A DNA stretch of 64,000 nucleotides from Ephydatia muelleri (GCA_013339895.1 JABACO010000069.1:95500-159499); one strand, 5' to 3'; positions 34,331 to 46,242 are shown, counted from the first letter of the stretch. The notes: a model not told the origin generated them from the sequence alone. Numbers and translations: made by a program.

Positions 34331-37136
34331 CAATGTTGTTGACAGGGCATGTGCACACATTGAGTATGGAGAAGAAGTAACTAATGATGTTGATGGCTCA
34401 GGTACAAATACAGAGGAAGTTGAACGAGTGGCCATGGGAAATCTTTCTAACACTGAACAGGCTGATGAAGTGGAAGATCTTTCCGATAATGAACAGGTTG
34501 ATGAAATGGAAGATATTTCTGACCCTGAACAGGTTGATGGAGTGGAAGATTTTTCTGACCCTGAACAGGTTGATGGAGTGGAAGATCTTTCTGACCCTGA
34601 ACAGGTTGATGGAGTGGAAGATCTTTCTGACCCTGAACAGGTTGATGGAGTGGAAGATCTTTCTGACCCTAAACAGGATGGGGAAGATCTTTCTGACCCT
34701 GAACAGTGGAAGATCTTTCTGCAGCTGATGACACAGACATGTCATCTGAAATTAGTGAATCTGAAATAGACGATAATTTTGCCTGTAATGGTTGTGCATT
34801 TAAAGAATCTGAACTGGATCAACGATTTTTAGAACCTCTATTTGCCGGAGCAAACATCAATGTTTTAACGACATACTGCATTATAATGCAATTTGCATAT
34901 AAATACAAACTTTCCTATAAAGCACTACAAGGGCTCATACATCTCCTTCACTCAATATGTCCCACACCAAATGCACTTCCCACAAGCTTGTACACACTGA
35001 AAATATTTTTTCAACAATTCTCTGCAGGGTATAAAGATCAGAAGGTTTGTTCTACTTGCTCTATTCCTTATGAAGATATATGTAGTACTTGTACAGCTGA
35101 ATCTCTACACCCAGGACATGTGATCCACATGCCTTTAGTGAAATCATTACAGTCAGTTGTATCAAGTAAGTTACAGTTCTCTTTACCACTAGTCACAGTG
35201 CAGTGCACATTATGCATGATTAATACACTGGGACAGCTGCATAATAGTGCTTTAGTTACTAATGTATTAAAAAAAAAAAAACTATACAAAATATCACCAT
35301 GGTGGTAGAAATAGATTTATATTTATCGTGTATTAGAGTGTATTGATATTTATTTAGGAAATCTACAAGAGCTAGAACTCAGCTTCAGGAATAGAGAAAT
35401 GAATGGAAAACTTACAGATGTGTGGAACGGTTCTGTTTTACAAACCTACATTTCCCAAGATAGCTTTTTTAATGATTCACCACTGAATCTTGCTGTTACT
35501 CTTTGCACTGATGGAATACCAATCTACAAATCCAGTTCGATCACTCTTTGGCCAATTCTACTCATGATACTTAACCTCCCTCCACTACTACGGCAGAAAG
35601 CTGAAAACATAATTTTATGTGGACTGTGGTATGGACCTAACAAACCAGATGCTAGTCTTTTGCTTGATCCTGTGATGAAAGTTCTAAATAACCTTGAAAT
35701 CAAAAGATCACAGGTGCAGACACAGCTATGTCGAGTAAAACTAGTTTCAGCAGTCTTTGATCTAATAGCCAGAGCTTTAGTCCTTAAGATGAAGCAATTT
35801 AATGGAGAAAATGGTTGTAGTGTATGCCTTCACCCTGATAAGCGTCTTGGCAAGGGAACATGTGTCTACCTACCAGGAGTTGACTACACAATGCGCACTC
35901 ACATCAATATTCTCCATGATGCAAAATTAGCTGAATCTAATCAACTTCCTGTTAATGGCGTGAAAGGTGTTTCTCCATTGTCATCAATTTTAAATTCCTC
36001 TTGACTATATGCATTGTGTGCTAGAAGGAGTAGTAAAGCGATTAATGCATCTGTGGTTTGATTCTTGTAACCATGAAAAGCCATATTACTTGGGCAAACA
36101 TCTTCGTATTATTGATCAACTTCTTGAAAAGCAACGCCCTCCACATGAATTTAGTCGGCGACCTCGGTCAATTTCTAAGCACTTAAATTATTGGAAGGCC
36201 TCGGAATATAAAAACTGGTTGCTGTTTTATTCAGTGCCTATCCTTAAAGGTCACCTACCATCACTCTACTATCACCACTATGTGTTGTTGGTATCTGCTC
36301 TTCATATACTGCTCCCGGAATCAATTTCATTGGAGCAACTTAATGCAGCTGAAATGATGATAAAGGATTTTATTTCATTAATGCCTGAGCTCTACGGGGA
36401 AAACAACTGCACAGCCAATGTTCACATGCTGTTGCACTTACCAATGTATGCTCGAATGTGGGGGCCACTATGGACACAGTCAACATTTGCTTTTGAAAGC
36501 AAAAATGGGCACTTGAAGCAATTGTCTCATAGAAAAAGTTCTTTCTATCAGCAAATGCTATTTAATATTGATGTTAGTCAGATACTTCAGTTAATCCAAT
36601 CTATATCCAAGTTTGATGATTTACTTTTGCAAACCATGCTGAAAAGTAATTGAGGTGTACAGCTGCATCATATGGCATGCATTGGACAGCATACCTATTT
36701 CTTAAATGATCCATCCATTGAAGAACCCAATGCTGATGAGAGAAATGCACTTTGTTGCACTGGCCGAATAGTGAAGTACAGAAAGTTGCTGAGGCATGGG
36801 GTGCTATATTGTGCATCAACCACTAAAGCTTCAAAACGAGACAGCAGTGTTTGTGCTTTTATAGAACCATCAACAAATACTATGAAATTTGGAAGAATAC
36901 AATCATTTGTGCACACCTCTCAACCCATGGTGCTACTCAGTCCATATCAAGTTACATCTATCTTGAAAGAAGCTGGTCCAACATGCAGAGAGTGTCTGAA
37001 CATGTACAAAGAAATTGACATTCTGGCAGCTAACAATTATGCTGTTAAGATCATTCAAGAATGTTCAAATATCATTGCAGTCCCAATTAAAGCAATAATA
37101 GCTAACCAAACATGTTTGAACACAATTGAACTATAG
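34331..37136 (+). pseudogene. CACTA (EnSpm) Tnp2-like transposase (right arm)
   Basis: It retains the N-terminal part lost in the left arm. The acidic 12-residue repeats (34470-34700) are followed by a Cys-rich section (34706-35240) with CSTCSIPYEDICSTC and TVQCTLC, likely zinc-binding. Then a gap or intron, the frame 35399-36004 with LCTDGIPIYKSS and NGCSVCLHP, the frame 36009-36653 with DYMHCVLEGVV and AFESKNGHLKQL, and a C-terminal domain 36672-37136. Compared with the left arm, 14 bp are missing near 35991 (between short aaatt repeats). This shifts frame exactly between the first Asp region and the DYMHC motif. As written, neither arm encodes an intact transposase. Confidence 0.85.
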
Positions 37137-37473
37137 TTATGTCTCATTTGGATATGTTTTAATGAACACGATGACTTCATAACTTCTTGGCAAGACATGG
37201 CAAGACTTTCCAAGTCATGGTAATGCTTGGCAAGTCTTGGCAAGACTTCATGATAATTTTTCTTAGGGTAGCCTTACCGCCATAACTGATAACAGATAAC
37301 TTCGATTGATAACTAGAGTATGCATACCTCAAATCTGATTGGTCGCTCCAACATTCCGGCGCAACTGGACGGAAATTTGTACAGGAGGACACCAGACCCA
37401 CTATTCGCGTAGCGGTGATGTAATCCATCCGCAGCTGCGATGTGTGGGTACGAGACTAGGGAGGCGGAGTCTA

Positions 37474-38529
37474 CAGTGCCGGATTAACCATAAGGCAAAG
37501 TAGGCAATTGCCTACAGGCCCCGCGCCTTTAGGGGCCCCGCAGCCCTGGGCAGCGAAAAAATAAAAGATTCGCGGGGCCGGGCCAGAATCCCTACAAAGC
37601 CTAGGCAATCATGAAGTAATAGTTCTATATATAGACCTTCTGCACAGCGCATCCTACGTCATTGTTTATTGCTAAATTACGCGCGCTTCCTACATGCTAC
37701 GTCATTTTATAAATTGCATCACGTAATCGCCCAAAGTAAACATTATATCATTGAAATACGCGATAACGTGATGCAATCTATCAACATACAATGACGTAGA
37801 AAACACTTGGAAAAGACAAGTTCAGGATTGAAACCTATCTTCCGATATTGGATAGTCTATCTGCAGAGCTTAACCGTCGCGTACAGGCAGTCAGGCATAC
37901 GACAAAATTGAGTTGTTGTTTGGGTTTTTAGTTAAATTTCCATCCAAATCAGATGATGAATTAAGATTGGCAACAGAGACATTTATCCTGATGATGTCGA
38001 TATCGACTTTTAGGAAGAAATGGTTCATTTTAAGTATTTAGCAGCACAGTTGGAAGATCGTGGTGATACAATACCGGCATCGCAATCGTACGAACTGATT
38101 TCTGAAAACATGGTGCAGTCAACTTTTCCAAACGTATTGACTGCGCTAAGAATTTACAGATGCTTAATGATTATAAACGCGACTAGCGAACGAACTTTTT
38201 CTAAGTTGAAAATTCTGAAAAACTGTCATAGAGCTTCCATGATGCAAGAAAGATTAAATTCGCTTGCGATAATGGCCACTGAATACGACGTTTTGGAAAA
38301 TTTAGACTTCCAGAATATTTTAGAAGACTTTATTAGTACGAAATTAAGAAAGAATTTTTGAACGTTTGTACTTTATGCTGTAAATGTGTTTTTATGAATT
38401 AAATTTGCCGCTGCATGGCCTGATGATGCATTATATATTCTGCATGGACGCTATTATGAAGTAGGGCTGGGGACTGGGGGCCCAAAAATCAGACTGCCTA
38501 TAGGCCTCCACTTGCTTAATCCGGCACTG
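37474..38529 (+). mobile_element. hAT element, ~1.05 kb, right arm copy
   Basis: Termini cagtgccggattaacca at 37474 and ttaatccggcactg ending at 38529. Mirror of 5376-6429. Confidence 0.75.
38020..38361 (+). pseudogene. hAT transposase C-terminal fragment (right arm)
   Basis: Same fragment as at 5544-5888, with FPNVLTALRIYRCLMI, ATSERTFSKLKILKN and RASMMQERLNSLAIM. A Thr-to-Ser/Lys-type change and a shorter C-terminus (KNF instead of KKNF, from an A-run difference) separate the two. No catalytic core is present in the element. Confidence 0.8.
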
Positions 38530-38704
38530 GGCGGAGACAACTATCAGGCGCTAGCTGACAACCATTCACTTTAGTCTCATTCCCAGACCAATATGACGCA
38601 ATGCTTATCGCATAATGTATAAACACGCTCGTAAGGTCTGGCATCTCTAGTCGCAAGCGGTTGTACCTTTTTAATCATATCGATCCATCGTTTGACCACA
38701 TCCG

Positions 38705-38980
38705 ATGATTATCAAAGTTATTAACTCTATGGCGGCAGTTTGGGCCCCATATCAGTGTAGGTGTTGCGGAGACGTTGTGTTGAACCACAGAGACCGCAGA
38801 GTACTGACTAGCGATGCTGCCCACACCAATTGCTTGCTCCAACTGATTGGCAAAGAGTGGGCATATCTAGCTCCTGCGATTCGCGGCAAAAAAGGGGCCC
38901 CGCGATCCCTAAGAAAAAATTCGTTCGACAATTTTTCAATTCTGACTGCCAATGTAAATCCTTTCCATGTTTCATGTTGA
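38705..38980 (+). CDS. Small Cys-rich ORF of unknown function (right arm)
   Basis: Identical 91-residue frame to that at 4925-5200, with the CRCCG motif and RRVLTSDAAHTNC. If real, the start is more likely the internal Met before AAVWAP. No family assigned. Confidence 0.3.
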   Translation: MIIKVINSMAAVWAPYQCRCCGDVVLNHRDRRVLTSDAAHTNCLLQLIGKEWAYLAPAIRGKKGAPRSLRKNSFDNFSILTANVNPFHVSC

Positions 38981-39294
38981 CGCGCTTTTCACGGACAATT
39001 GCGAAAAAAAATTGTAATGAAAATATTATACTTTTAAATGGTTGTTGGCGATAAATAGAATTCCGGCATAGTCCTGTGTCAGGCCTGGATGCCAGTCAGG
39101 GCCACCCTGCATGGTCAGCATGAAAGTGTGAACGAGCAAGCAAAAGCCTGCCCCTATACACAGCAAAAGTTGTAATCTGATACTGCTGAACATGTATGCA
39201 ACATGTTTGCATCAAGTCTGTTACATATATGTTCAGCAGTAACATCCTAAATAACTTTTCAGCAGTAACATCCTAAATAACTTTTGGCTGTGTA

Positions 39295-39810
39295 GTGCTA
39301 TTAGCAAATGAAAGAATGCGTCGATACGAAAGTGGTGCTGCAAAACGAAAGAAACTTACTGCTGCTAAAACTGAGATCGCGAAGTTAACAAAACTCGATT
39401 CTTTCTTTCAAGCATCCGAATCTTCATCCTTGGATACATGTACATCAGTTACATCTACCCAAAATCAAACTGACGATGCTACTCGGACTGTTCTGCCTGA
39501 GGCAGCGACGGTAACAGATCTGGATATACTTGTACATGTGCATGTACAGGCGGTTCTTAATCTCATGTTGACACTGTACATAGAGGCGACGAGGCCTTAA
39601 GTAACTGTCCTGCTCCTGCAGACACGAGTGAGCAGTCTGCGAGTAAGGCTGATCCTGCAATAGATGGCAACATGCCAATCTTGGAGACGTACAGATGTCC
39701 CCTTTCCAGTTGCTGAACAAGCTGCATGACGCGCGCCTGGAATCTTTGTTCCCAAACGTTTGCATCCGCCTGCGGATACTTTGCACCTTGCCAGTCACCG
39801 TGGCATCTGC
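39295..39810 (+). pseudogene. hAT transposase internal-deletion derivative (right arm)
   Basis: Mirror of 4095-4610. RRYESGAAKRKK and KLTKLDSFF at the N-terminus, an open Ser/Thr/Asp-rich stretch, then QLLNKLHDARLESLFPNV and LRILCTLPVTVASA in another frame at 39700-39800, after which hAT similarity ends. The 5' flank (39180-39290) has a palindrome built on tgctgaacatgt/acatatgttcagca and a duplicated agtaacatcctaaataactttt. Confidence 0.7.
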
Positions 39811-40196
39811 ACACAGCAATTCGGCCGTCCGCACGCGGGTGATTACAAACTACGTATTCAGTCATGCATCCGTGCATCTCACAAAGCGTGCACTCACGAT
39901 TAACGTAGTCCCATTATTTCACCGCCCAATCCTGTACGGGAATATCATTAAACGGCCATTTAACCCTCTCCTCACGTATGATTGAATTTGAATTCGAATA
40001 CCTCTTTTAAGTTTACAACACGCCGAGGCTACAGCTGCAGTAGAGGACAGGTCCCACGAATTTTTGATTAAGGTATGTGAGGTCAAAAAAAGCTAGTTTT
40101 CTAATGCCTGAAACCGAAAACAATGTGCACTCGTTGTCGCTCAGGGGTCAGAACAAGGCTACTATAGCTAGTTGTATGTACTCACATTGGTCTGAG

Positions 40197-41047
40197 GCCT
40201 CACCACAGTGGTCTTCTTAGGGTGATGTGATTCGGAAGGGTGTGGCTATCTTCGGTGAGTAATTTATCTCTAGATCTAATAACACGGAAATGTGTATCAC
40301 TCAGCACATTCATATAAATAATCTATGGTACATTTCATTGTATGTGACGCAAGGTTTGTCCAGTAAGCTTCACATTGGTATGAGACATCACCTCAATGGT
40401 CTTCTGAGGGTCACGTGATTCTGAAGGGTGTGGCTATCTCAGGTGAGCACTAATAATGATATACATACTGACGTGAGTATCACTACATTTCATTGTATAT
40501 GACACAAGGTTTGTCCAGTAAGCTTCACATTGGTATGAAACATCGCCCCAATGGTCTTCTGAAGGTCACGTGATTCTGAAGGGTGTGGCTATCAGGTGAG
40601 TCGTTAGTCACTAATAATGATATACATACTGAGGTGAGTATCACTACATTTCATTGTATGTGACACAAGGTTTGTCCAGTAAGCTTCACATTGGTATGAG
40701 ACATCACCCCAATGGTCTTCTGAGGGTCACGTGATTCAGAAGGGTGTGGCTATCAGGTGAGTCGTTTGTCACTAATAATGATATACATACTGAGGTGAGT
40801 ATCACTACATTTCATTGTATGTGACACAAGGTTTGTCCAGTAAGCTTCACATTGGTATGAGACATCACCCCAATGGTCTTCAGAGGGTCACGTGATTCTG
40901 AAGGGTGTGGCCATCTCAGGTGAGTCGTTTGTCACTAATAATGGTATACATAGTGACGTGAGTATCACTACATTTCATTGTATGTGACACAAGGTTTGTC
41001 CAGTAAGCTTCACATTGGTATGAGACATCACCCCACTGGTCTTCTAA
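40197..41047. repeat. Tandem repeat, ~161 bp unit, about 5 copies
   Basis: The inverse anchor tggtcttct recurs at about 40209, 40397, 40552, 40713, 40875 and 41037. One more unit than the left arm, which accounts for the ~155-160 bp step in arm pairing between 39880 and 41515. Confidence 0.9.
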
Positions 41048-41469
41048 TGACCTATGCAGCACTCACTGGAAATGCATCAAGAATCTTTTCACCTATCAGA
41101 GTCATGTTAATGAATAGTTTTTCATATTGTTGACTTGGTTCTGAGTACAGTGCTACACAAGTATATAACCACACACAATTACACACAAAGTTCATCCACC
41201 TGCTGCACAAGGTGTATAAGAACGACTCAGAATGGTACGAGCATTAGCTGAGGCGACCAAAGCGGTCAGTCAATGCCTTGGTTATTTTTTATGAAGAAAT
41301 GCATTTTTATATATTTCTTGGACGATGTTTTATGCTTCAGCTTGCCCTGGAGACTATATTATATGTTCTGCTGCGTGATGTTACTTATTATATGCATCGT
41401 ACAAAGAGGCGGGGCACGCAAACAATCTATCGCTAGAATGTACCTCGTTCTCTCGGTGTCTTCTTTGGT

Positions 41470-41592
41470 GCCATCCATAAATTACGTCACTTCGAAGGGT
41501 CCCCAGCATGCAGGGTGGTAGCAGCCTGTGACGATGTAGCATACATCAGTATAAGAGGGGTCCATATAGGTGACGTAATTTATGAACGGCCG
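41470..41592. repeat. Small hairpin element, right arm copy
   Basis: cataaattacgtcactt and ggtgacgtaatttatg are inverted partners about 90 bp apart. Counterpart of 2484-2602. Here the terminal match is longer. Confidence 0.5.
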
Positions 41593-42043
41593 CTTGTCAT
41601 ATCATTTATACAAAGGCTCAGGATTCCAACTCCAACCTCCCATTATGGAAATGTCTTTCAGAATGCCTCACGCTCTCAGCAGGCGAGGTCTGCAATCGCC
41701 ATGTCATTAGTTAAACATCATGACGACGCAACGGTATGCATTTTATAGCAGCCACGTGAATCACGTGATGATTATTTTCGTCTCGCGTCGGTAAGTCCAC
41801 AGAATGTTTTTTTTGATAGGATGTATGACCGCTGTGGAACACTACATCTTCCACTGTAAGTCAGAGAGGTGCCATTTTATTCCAAAATCGTCAAACGAAA
41901 GCCAGGTGAGTTACCTTTAGCCTACGCTCGTTTTGAATTGAAAGCTTTGCTTGTCAGGAAATTGTGTATTGGGATAACGTTCTGCGAAGCAATTCAGGCA
42001 GGTTGTTGGTTAGAAAGAACGGCCGGCTACGCTACACAGCGAG

Positions 42044-42290
42044 TAGGGTGTGTAACCGGTTATCAGGTTATTCGGGTTATTCGGATATTCGCAAAAACCT
42101 ATCCGTTCGAATACAAACTTAGCATTACTCGGAAAAATCGATTAGTGAATTTTATCTATTCGAAATAACCGGTTTATGTTTCTCCATTCGGAGGTACTTA
42201 GGTATTCGTCGCCAGCATCGACAATTCGCCCATTATTCGAATACCTTTTTATACCGATATCCGGATATGATTTCCAATTTAGTGTTTCAT
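42044..42290. mobile_element. hAT-like terminus adjoining the right arm
   Basis: Starts exactly where arm homology stops: tagggtgtgtaaccggttat, followed by repeated ttattcgg motifs and cgaataacc inverses. This style (TAGGG...AACCGGTTA plus short subterminal repeats) is seen in some hAT-type elements. No matching opposite end was found in the window, and no transposase, so boundaries are open. Confidence 0.45.
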
Positions 42291-42454
42291 AATTAGAGCT
42301 ATATATATAACTACGTCACTGTTGTTTTTACTATTTATACATACATAAAGACATCGGAAGCAATCAATAATTGAGTAAATAGATAGTAATATAATACAAA
42401 ATATTTAATGTGCGTCAATTGGGATACAATATATACAGCGTGCACTCATATGGA

Positions 42455-42670
42455 GAAATGGCCCATACATAGGCGGTCATCTTGCTTTTTTTTTCAAATT
42501 GAATTTCAAACACGTTTATAATTTACGATAAATCAGACTGATTGTGAATCTGTGCTTTATAAGATTATACCATTAACCATTCGTAAACTACAATCAAGAC
42601 AAAAATTTAATTTCTACCGCGCATAATTTATTCATAAACGAAGTAGTCATTACGTAATACCTTGCGTCAT
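42455..42670. repeat. Dispersed repeat, copy 2
   Basis: Matches 23198-23425 over atggcccatacatag, cggtcatcttg and taccgcgcata.tttattca. 42670-43204 has no recognisable gene; the minus-strand frame 42883-43131 shows no domain. Confidence 0.65.
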
Positions 42671-43204
42671 CTTAGAATAAAGTTATAATTATTAAAATTC
42701 TGTCGGCCACGGCTGTTTCGAGATGGACATTAGGTTGTTAATTAGAATACGTATGTATATTACGGTACAATTCTTATCTGGGTCCCATAGGAGCTCATTA
42801 AAATGTGGTTAATGTTCTAATCCCTATTTTGTGAAGATGCGTTTACCATAAAATACCAATATATTTTTTAGCTGTTCTATATTCAGTTCGGCACTAAAAA
42901 ACGTAAATGCGCACTATTGAGGGATGTTCTTTTTTCGTCCACGAAAGTCGCGCATCTCACGGTTTCTTCGTTTTTATTTTGCCACTCCTGAAGTACTCGA
43001 ACGGCAACCAATTTTTCTTGAAAAAATGCCTGAGAATCAGGTGCGAGATGCACCTTTTTGAAAAGATAGAGCCTTGCCCATTGTAAAGATATCAAGCTTA
43101 TGTGCAGACTTATTTTCTGAAGCGAGAACAAACCCCTCTATCCCGGACTAGCTAGTCATGAATAAAGCGGTATCACGTGCGCTCCGTGCCTTCGATACAA
43201 AGCG

Positions 43205-44440
43205 ATGGAATGTCAAGTGCAGAGATACTGCAGGGTATGCGGACACCGGTTGTTGAAGAAAACGTCTCGAGGCAATTTAGATACAACCTATAACTGTGCT
43301 GGTTTCTCTGTGGAGCTTAAAACATGCTTTCAAATTGACACCACAACGACACTGCTGACTATCCCGCCAATTTCTGCAATCATGTAGGCTTGCTATGTCC
43401 AAGGCAAAAGAAGCGGCAGAATACAAGTGTATGGTAAAGCCATACGACTGGTCTCTGCACTGTGCCAGTACAGTACATGCAAGGTACTAAAACATATTCA
43501 CATGACCTCATAAGTTTAATCACACATACATAAACACATATACAGAAACCCATACACTCATGGATCCAATTAAAGGACATACATAAACAGAAACCAGGGC
43601 GACAACCAGGCATCACACCTAATGCCTTGCTTCACCATGTTAACACCATTGCACCTCCAAAGGTTGTGTGTCATAGAAAGGAACCACAGCTAGCCTCGAC
43701 ACAGGTACTTTCCGTCATGGACTTACTAACTTGCCCAATATGTAAAGGAATGTTGTGACAGCCACTTAAGTTGCACTGCAATGCAGTAGTATGTGCAAAG
43801 TGCATTGCTGACTCCATAGCAACATCGGCAAGTACTCAGTGTCCATGCTGTGAGGATGCAGTGAACTTGGTGCCAGGTTCTGTGCAGCCTGCTCCTGACC
43901 TAACACAACGCCTTCTTTGTGATGTGATGGTGTCCTGTGATACATGCAATAGGGATGTACGGGCGGGTGACTATGACTCACACGAGTGCCACAGGTTGGG
44001 AGTTATTGAAGAACAGTGCGCTTCTAAGGTGATTCGAAGAATCCTATCTGAAAACACAAAGGATAATATTATGCAAATCAAGACAGGAGGTACTGTAAGT
44101 GACACACAATTTTTTTATACTTACACTTATTCCCATCTTTTGAAGCCACTGACTCTGGTGTGTGTGACAAAGGCCCATTCATCGAAAAGTGAGGAGGTTT
44201 GCAGCAAAACTCTTAAGCGACGTGTCTGTGAAGTTCAAGGAGTAAAGAGCCTTCTGTCACCAGAAAGACCTGAAAAGATCCTTGAGGAGGAGATCAGAGC
44301 CCTGGGAAGTGAAGAGAAAAAAAATGATACTAACAGAAGCAGGGTTAACACTTGATATTGAGGCAACAACAGGACTTGCAATGAAAGCTGCAATTGGCAT
44401 GCCTTGGAACCAACTTAGGACTTTAAGAAGGTAACTAGAA
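43205..44440 (+). pseudogene. RAG1 N-terminal-like zinc/RING protein, broken
   Basis: Three segments follow the order of the RAG1 N-terminal half. (1) YCRVCGHRLLKK and CFQIDTTT at 43205-43340, with PANFCNH in another frame just after: the CxxC...FxID...FCxxC-type zinc region. (2) A basic KPGRQPG stretch at about 43585. (3) A RING-like cluster at 43728-43920: LTCPICKGM, LHCNAVVCAKCI, QCPCCED, then CDTCNRDV and DSHEC. An in-frame TGA (43756-43758) interrupts the RING, and an 8-A run at about 44318-44326 shifts frame before AAIGMPWNQLRTLRR. The catalytic RAG1 core is not seen. It resembles molluscan N-RAG-TP-type transposon proteins. Not a functional gene as read. Confidence 0.65.
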
Positions 44441-44449
44441 CTTGTTAAT

Positions 44450-45500
44450 AAGATTACCTATAGGCTGCTATAGCATGCATGGATTTGATAGTTGATTTGA
44501 ACACATACATCCCTGCACAAATGAAAAAGTTTACTGCTGTATTACTTTAATCAACTGCCACAATACAATTGAACTCCTAACACATCGCAGCAACACATAA
44601 CTCGTTTTCAAAGTGTGCATCTACATACATGTATTGCTAACATCGTCAATCAGACCGCCCCGGCCACCGCCATGCCATAGTATACATAAATCGGTCGTAT
44701 TCAGCGTCTTGGTACGGCTCACAGAAAATAAGTCTGCTAAGAACAACAACCAAATCAAATACAACCAGCATTCCTGTATACGTTTATACAAGTTTTTGTC
44801 ACTCATGTCAGGCAAATTAACGAACAAAAGCTTTTTGAAACCAAGCACTCTAAATGGAGCGCTATTAGTCACAGGCCGGTATCATGGCGTATATTTGCAT
44901 AAAAATAATAAATTTTATGCCGTTTGAGTCCTCGAAGTGTGCATAACACAGATATTCACCTGTACTGCGCTTACCTTCAACGGATTACAAAAGATAAGCC
45001 AAATTCCAATGCCATGCGATAATGAGGGTCTAGTTACTTGTTACGTAGGTAAAAGTGGGGACGAGACCTAATGTCCATTTTTTCAATGCAATGAAACACC
45101 CGTGCGGCTAGCTAACGATATAAACTTTAATGTCTGTAACGTAACTATCAATACAATTTGAATTACAATATAATTGAACCGATACACAAATATTAACTTA
45201 TCGGCTATTGTGCGTCACTTGCACTGGAGATTTGGAGCGCATCAATTAGGCACAATGATGCATGCAGGGATCGAACTATTCATGCTTTCATCTTCTGAGA
45301 CGCAGGTGTTATGGTGAGTATACTATGTGAATTTAGTAGCGTAGGGTATGTTCGGCAGTGGGTAGTGTTCGGCCCTACATGTATGTGCATATCTTGGAAG
45401 TAGTAGATATGGCCTTCTCCCTATACTAGTACAGTTGGCCATCTCTCTATAATTGTGCACATCTCCACCAGTGGTAGCCTTCTCCCTTTACTCCCGAACC
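44450..45500. other. Intergenic, no gene; short shared motif
   Basis: No coding domain found. At 45347-45375 the sequence gttcggcagtgggtagtgttcggc repeats the opening motif of the right-arm element at 30609. No opposite end was located. Confidence 0.4.
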
Positions 45501-45504
45501 GTTA

Positions 45505-45780
45505 ATTGCCCGTCTCCTTATACTGTTGGTCTTCTTCCTTTATTGTTAGACTGGTGGCCTTCTCCCTGTACTGCTGGTCTTCTCCCTATACTGTTCGCCT
45601 TGTCTTTATAAAGTTGGCCTTATACTGTTGGCCTTCTCCCTATATACTGTTGGCTTTCACCCTACTGTTGGCTTTCTCCCTATACTATTGGCCTTCTTCC
45701 TATACTGTTGGCTTTATCCCTATTCTGTTGGCCTTGTTGAGTGTGGATATGGTATACTGTTGGCCTTCTCCCTGGGTTAT
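45505..45780. repeat. ~20-bp minisatellite
   Basis: Degenerate head-to-tail units of actgttggccttctccctat over about 270 bp. The plus-strand frame here (Tyr/Trp/Ser-rich) is repeat-derived. Confidence 0.8.
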
Positions 45781-46242
45781 TCAAATTAGGGGTAAACCAG
45801 GGGGTGGATAGGGGTGGGAGCGGTAAATCCCTGCCCTGTCCAATACCATACACTGTATATGGACTACAACTGTTTACAGCGTACAAACTGGTACAGGCCT
45901 GCACATCCGGTGGGTGTGGCCAAAGCAACTCCAGCAGCTTGAAGACATTACAAGCCATGCCCACATCCCAGGCTGCTCCCAATGTTACTGCTCTGAATGC
46001 TGTGACTGCACTGTCCAATCCAAACGGCCTGCTGATCCAGTATGATGTGTGGGATAGGGGGGGGCACCTTTCCTGGGGAAACCCCACCCTTTGGAAGTGT
46101 TTGATTCCGATTATTATATATACCCCCATCCCCGATTTACTGTGAACACGACTTGTATTTGTAGCCCCGCTCACGCCGCATGCTGTGTAAGTACATGTAG
46201 GTGCCACACCCCCTGTATTGCAATGAAAATCAATGTGAGGCA

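Larger units (their letters stand above)
31538..37268 (+). mobile_element. CACTA/EnSpm-like transposon, right arm, both termini present
   Basis: Inverted termini are ccctaagaaaaaaattt at 31538 and aatttttcttaggg ending at 37268, each flanked by ta (31536-31537, 37269-37270; a 2-bp TSD is plausible). The termini begin CCCTA rather than CACTA. Several cttgccaagacttgcc-type repeats (direct and inverted) sit just inside both ends and are likely transposase-binding sites. 5.73 kb with two divergent genes. Confidence 0.88.
24609..42043 (-). repeat. Right arm of the giant inverted repeat
   Basis: Reverse complement of 2024-17718. It contains about 1.3 kb (30609-31920) and about 320 bp (near 34896-35213) absent from the left arm, and one extra unit in the ~161 bp tandem array. 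It lacks 14 bp present in the left transposase frame. The contig carrying it begins at 24594, only 15 bp before the arm, with the self-complementary taatgccctg...cagggcatta. Confidence 0.95.
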
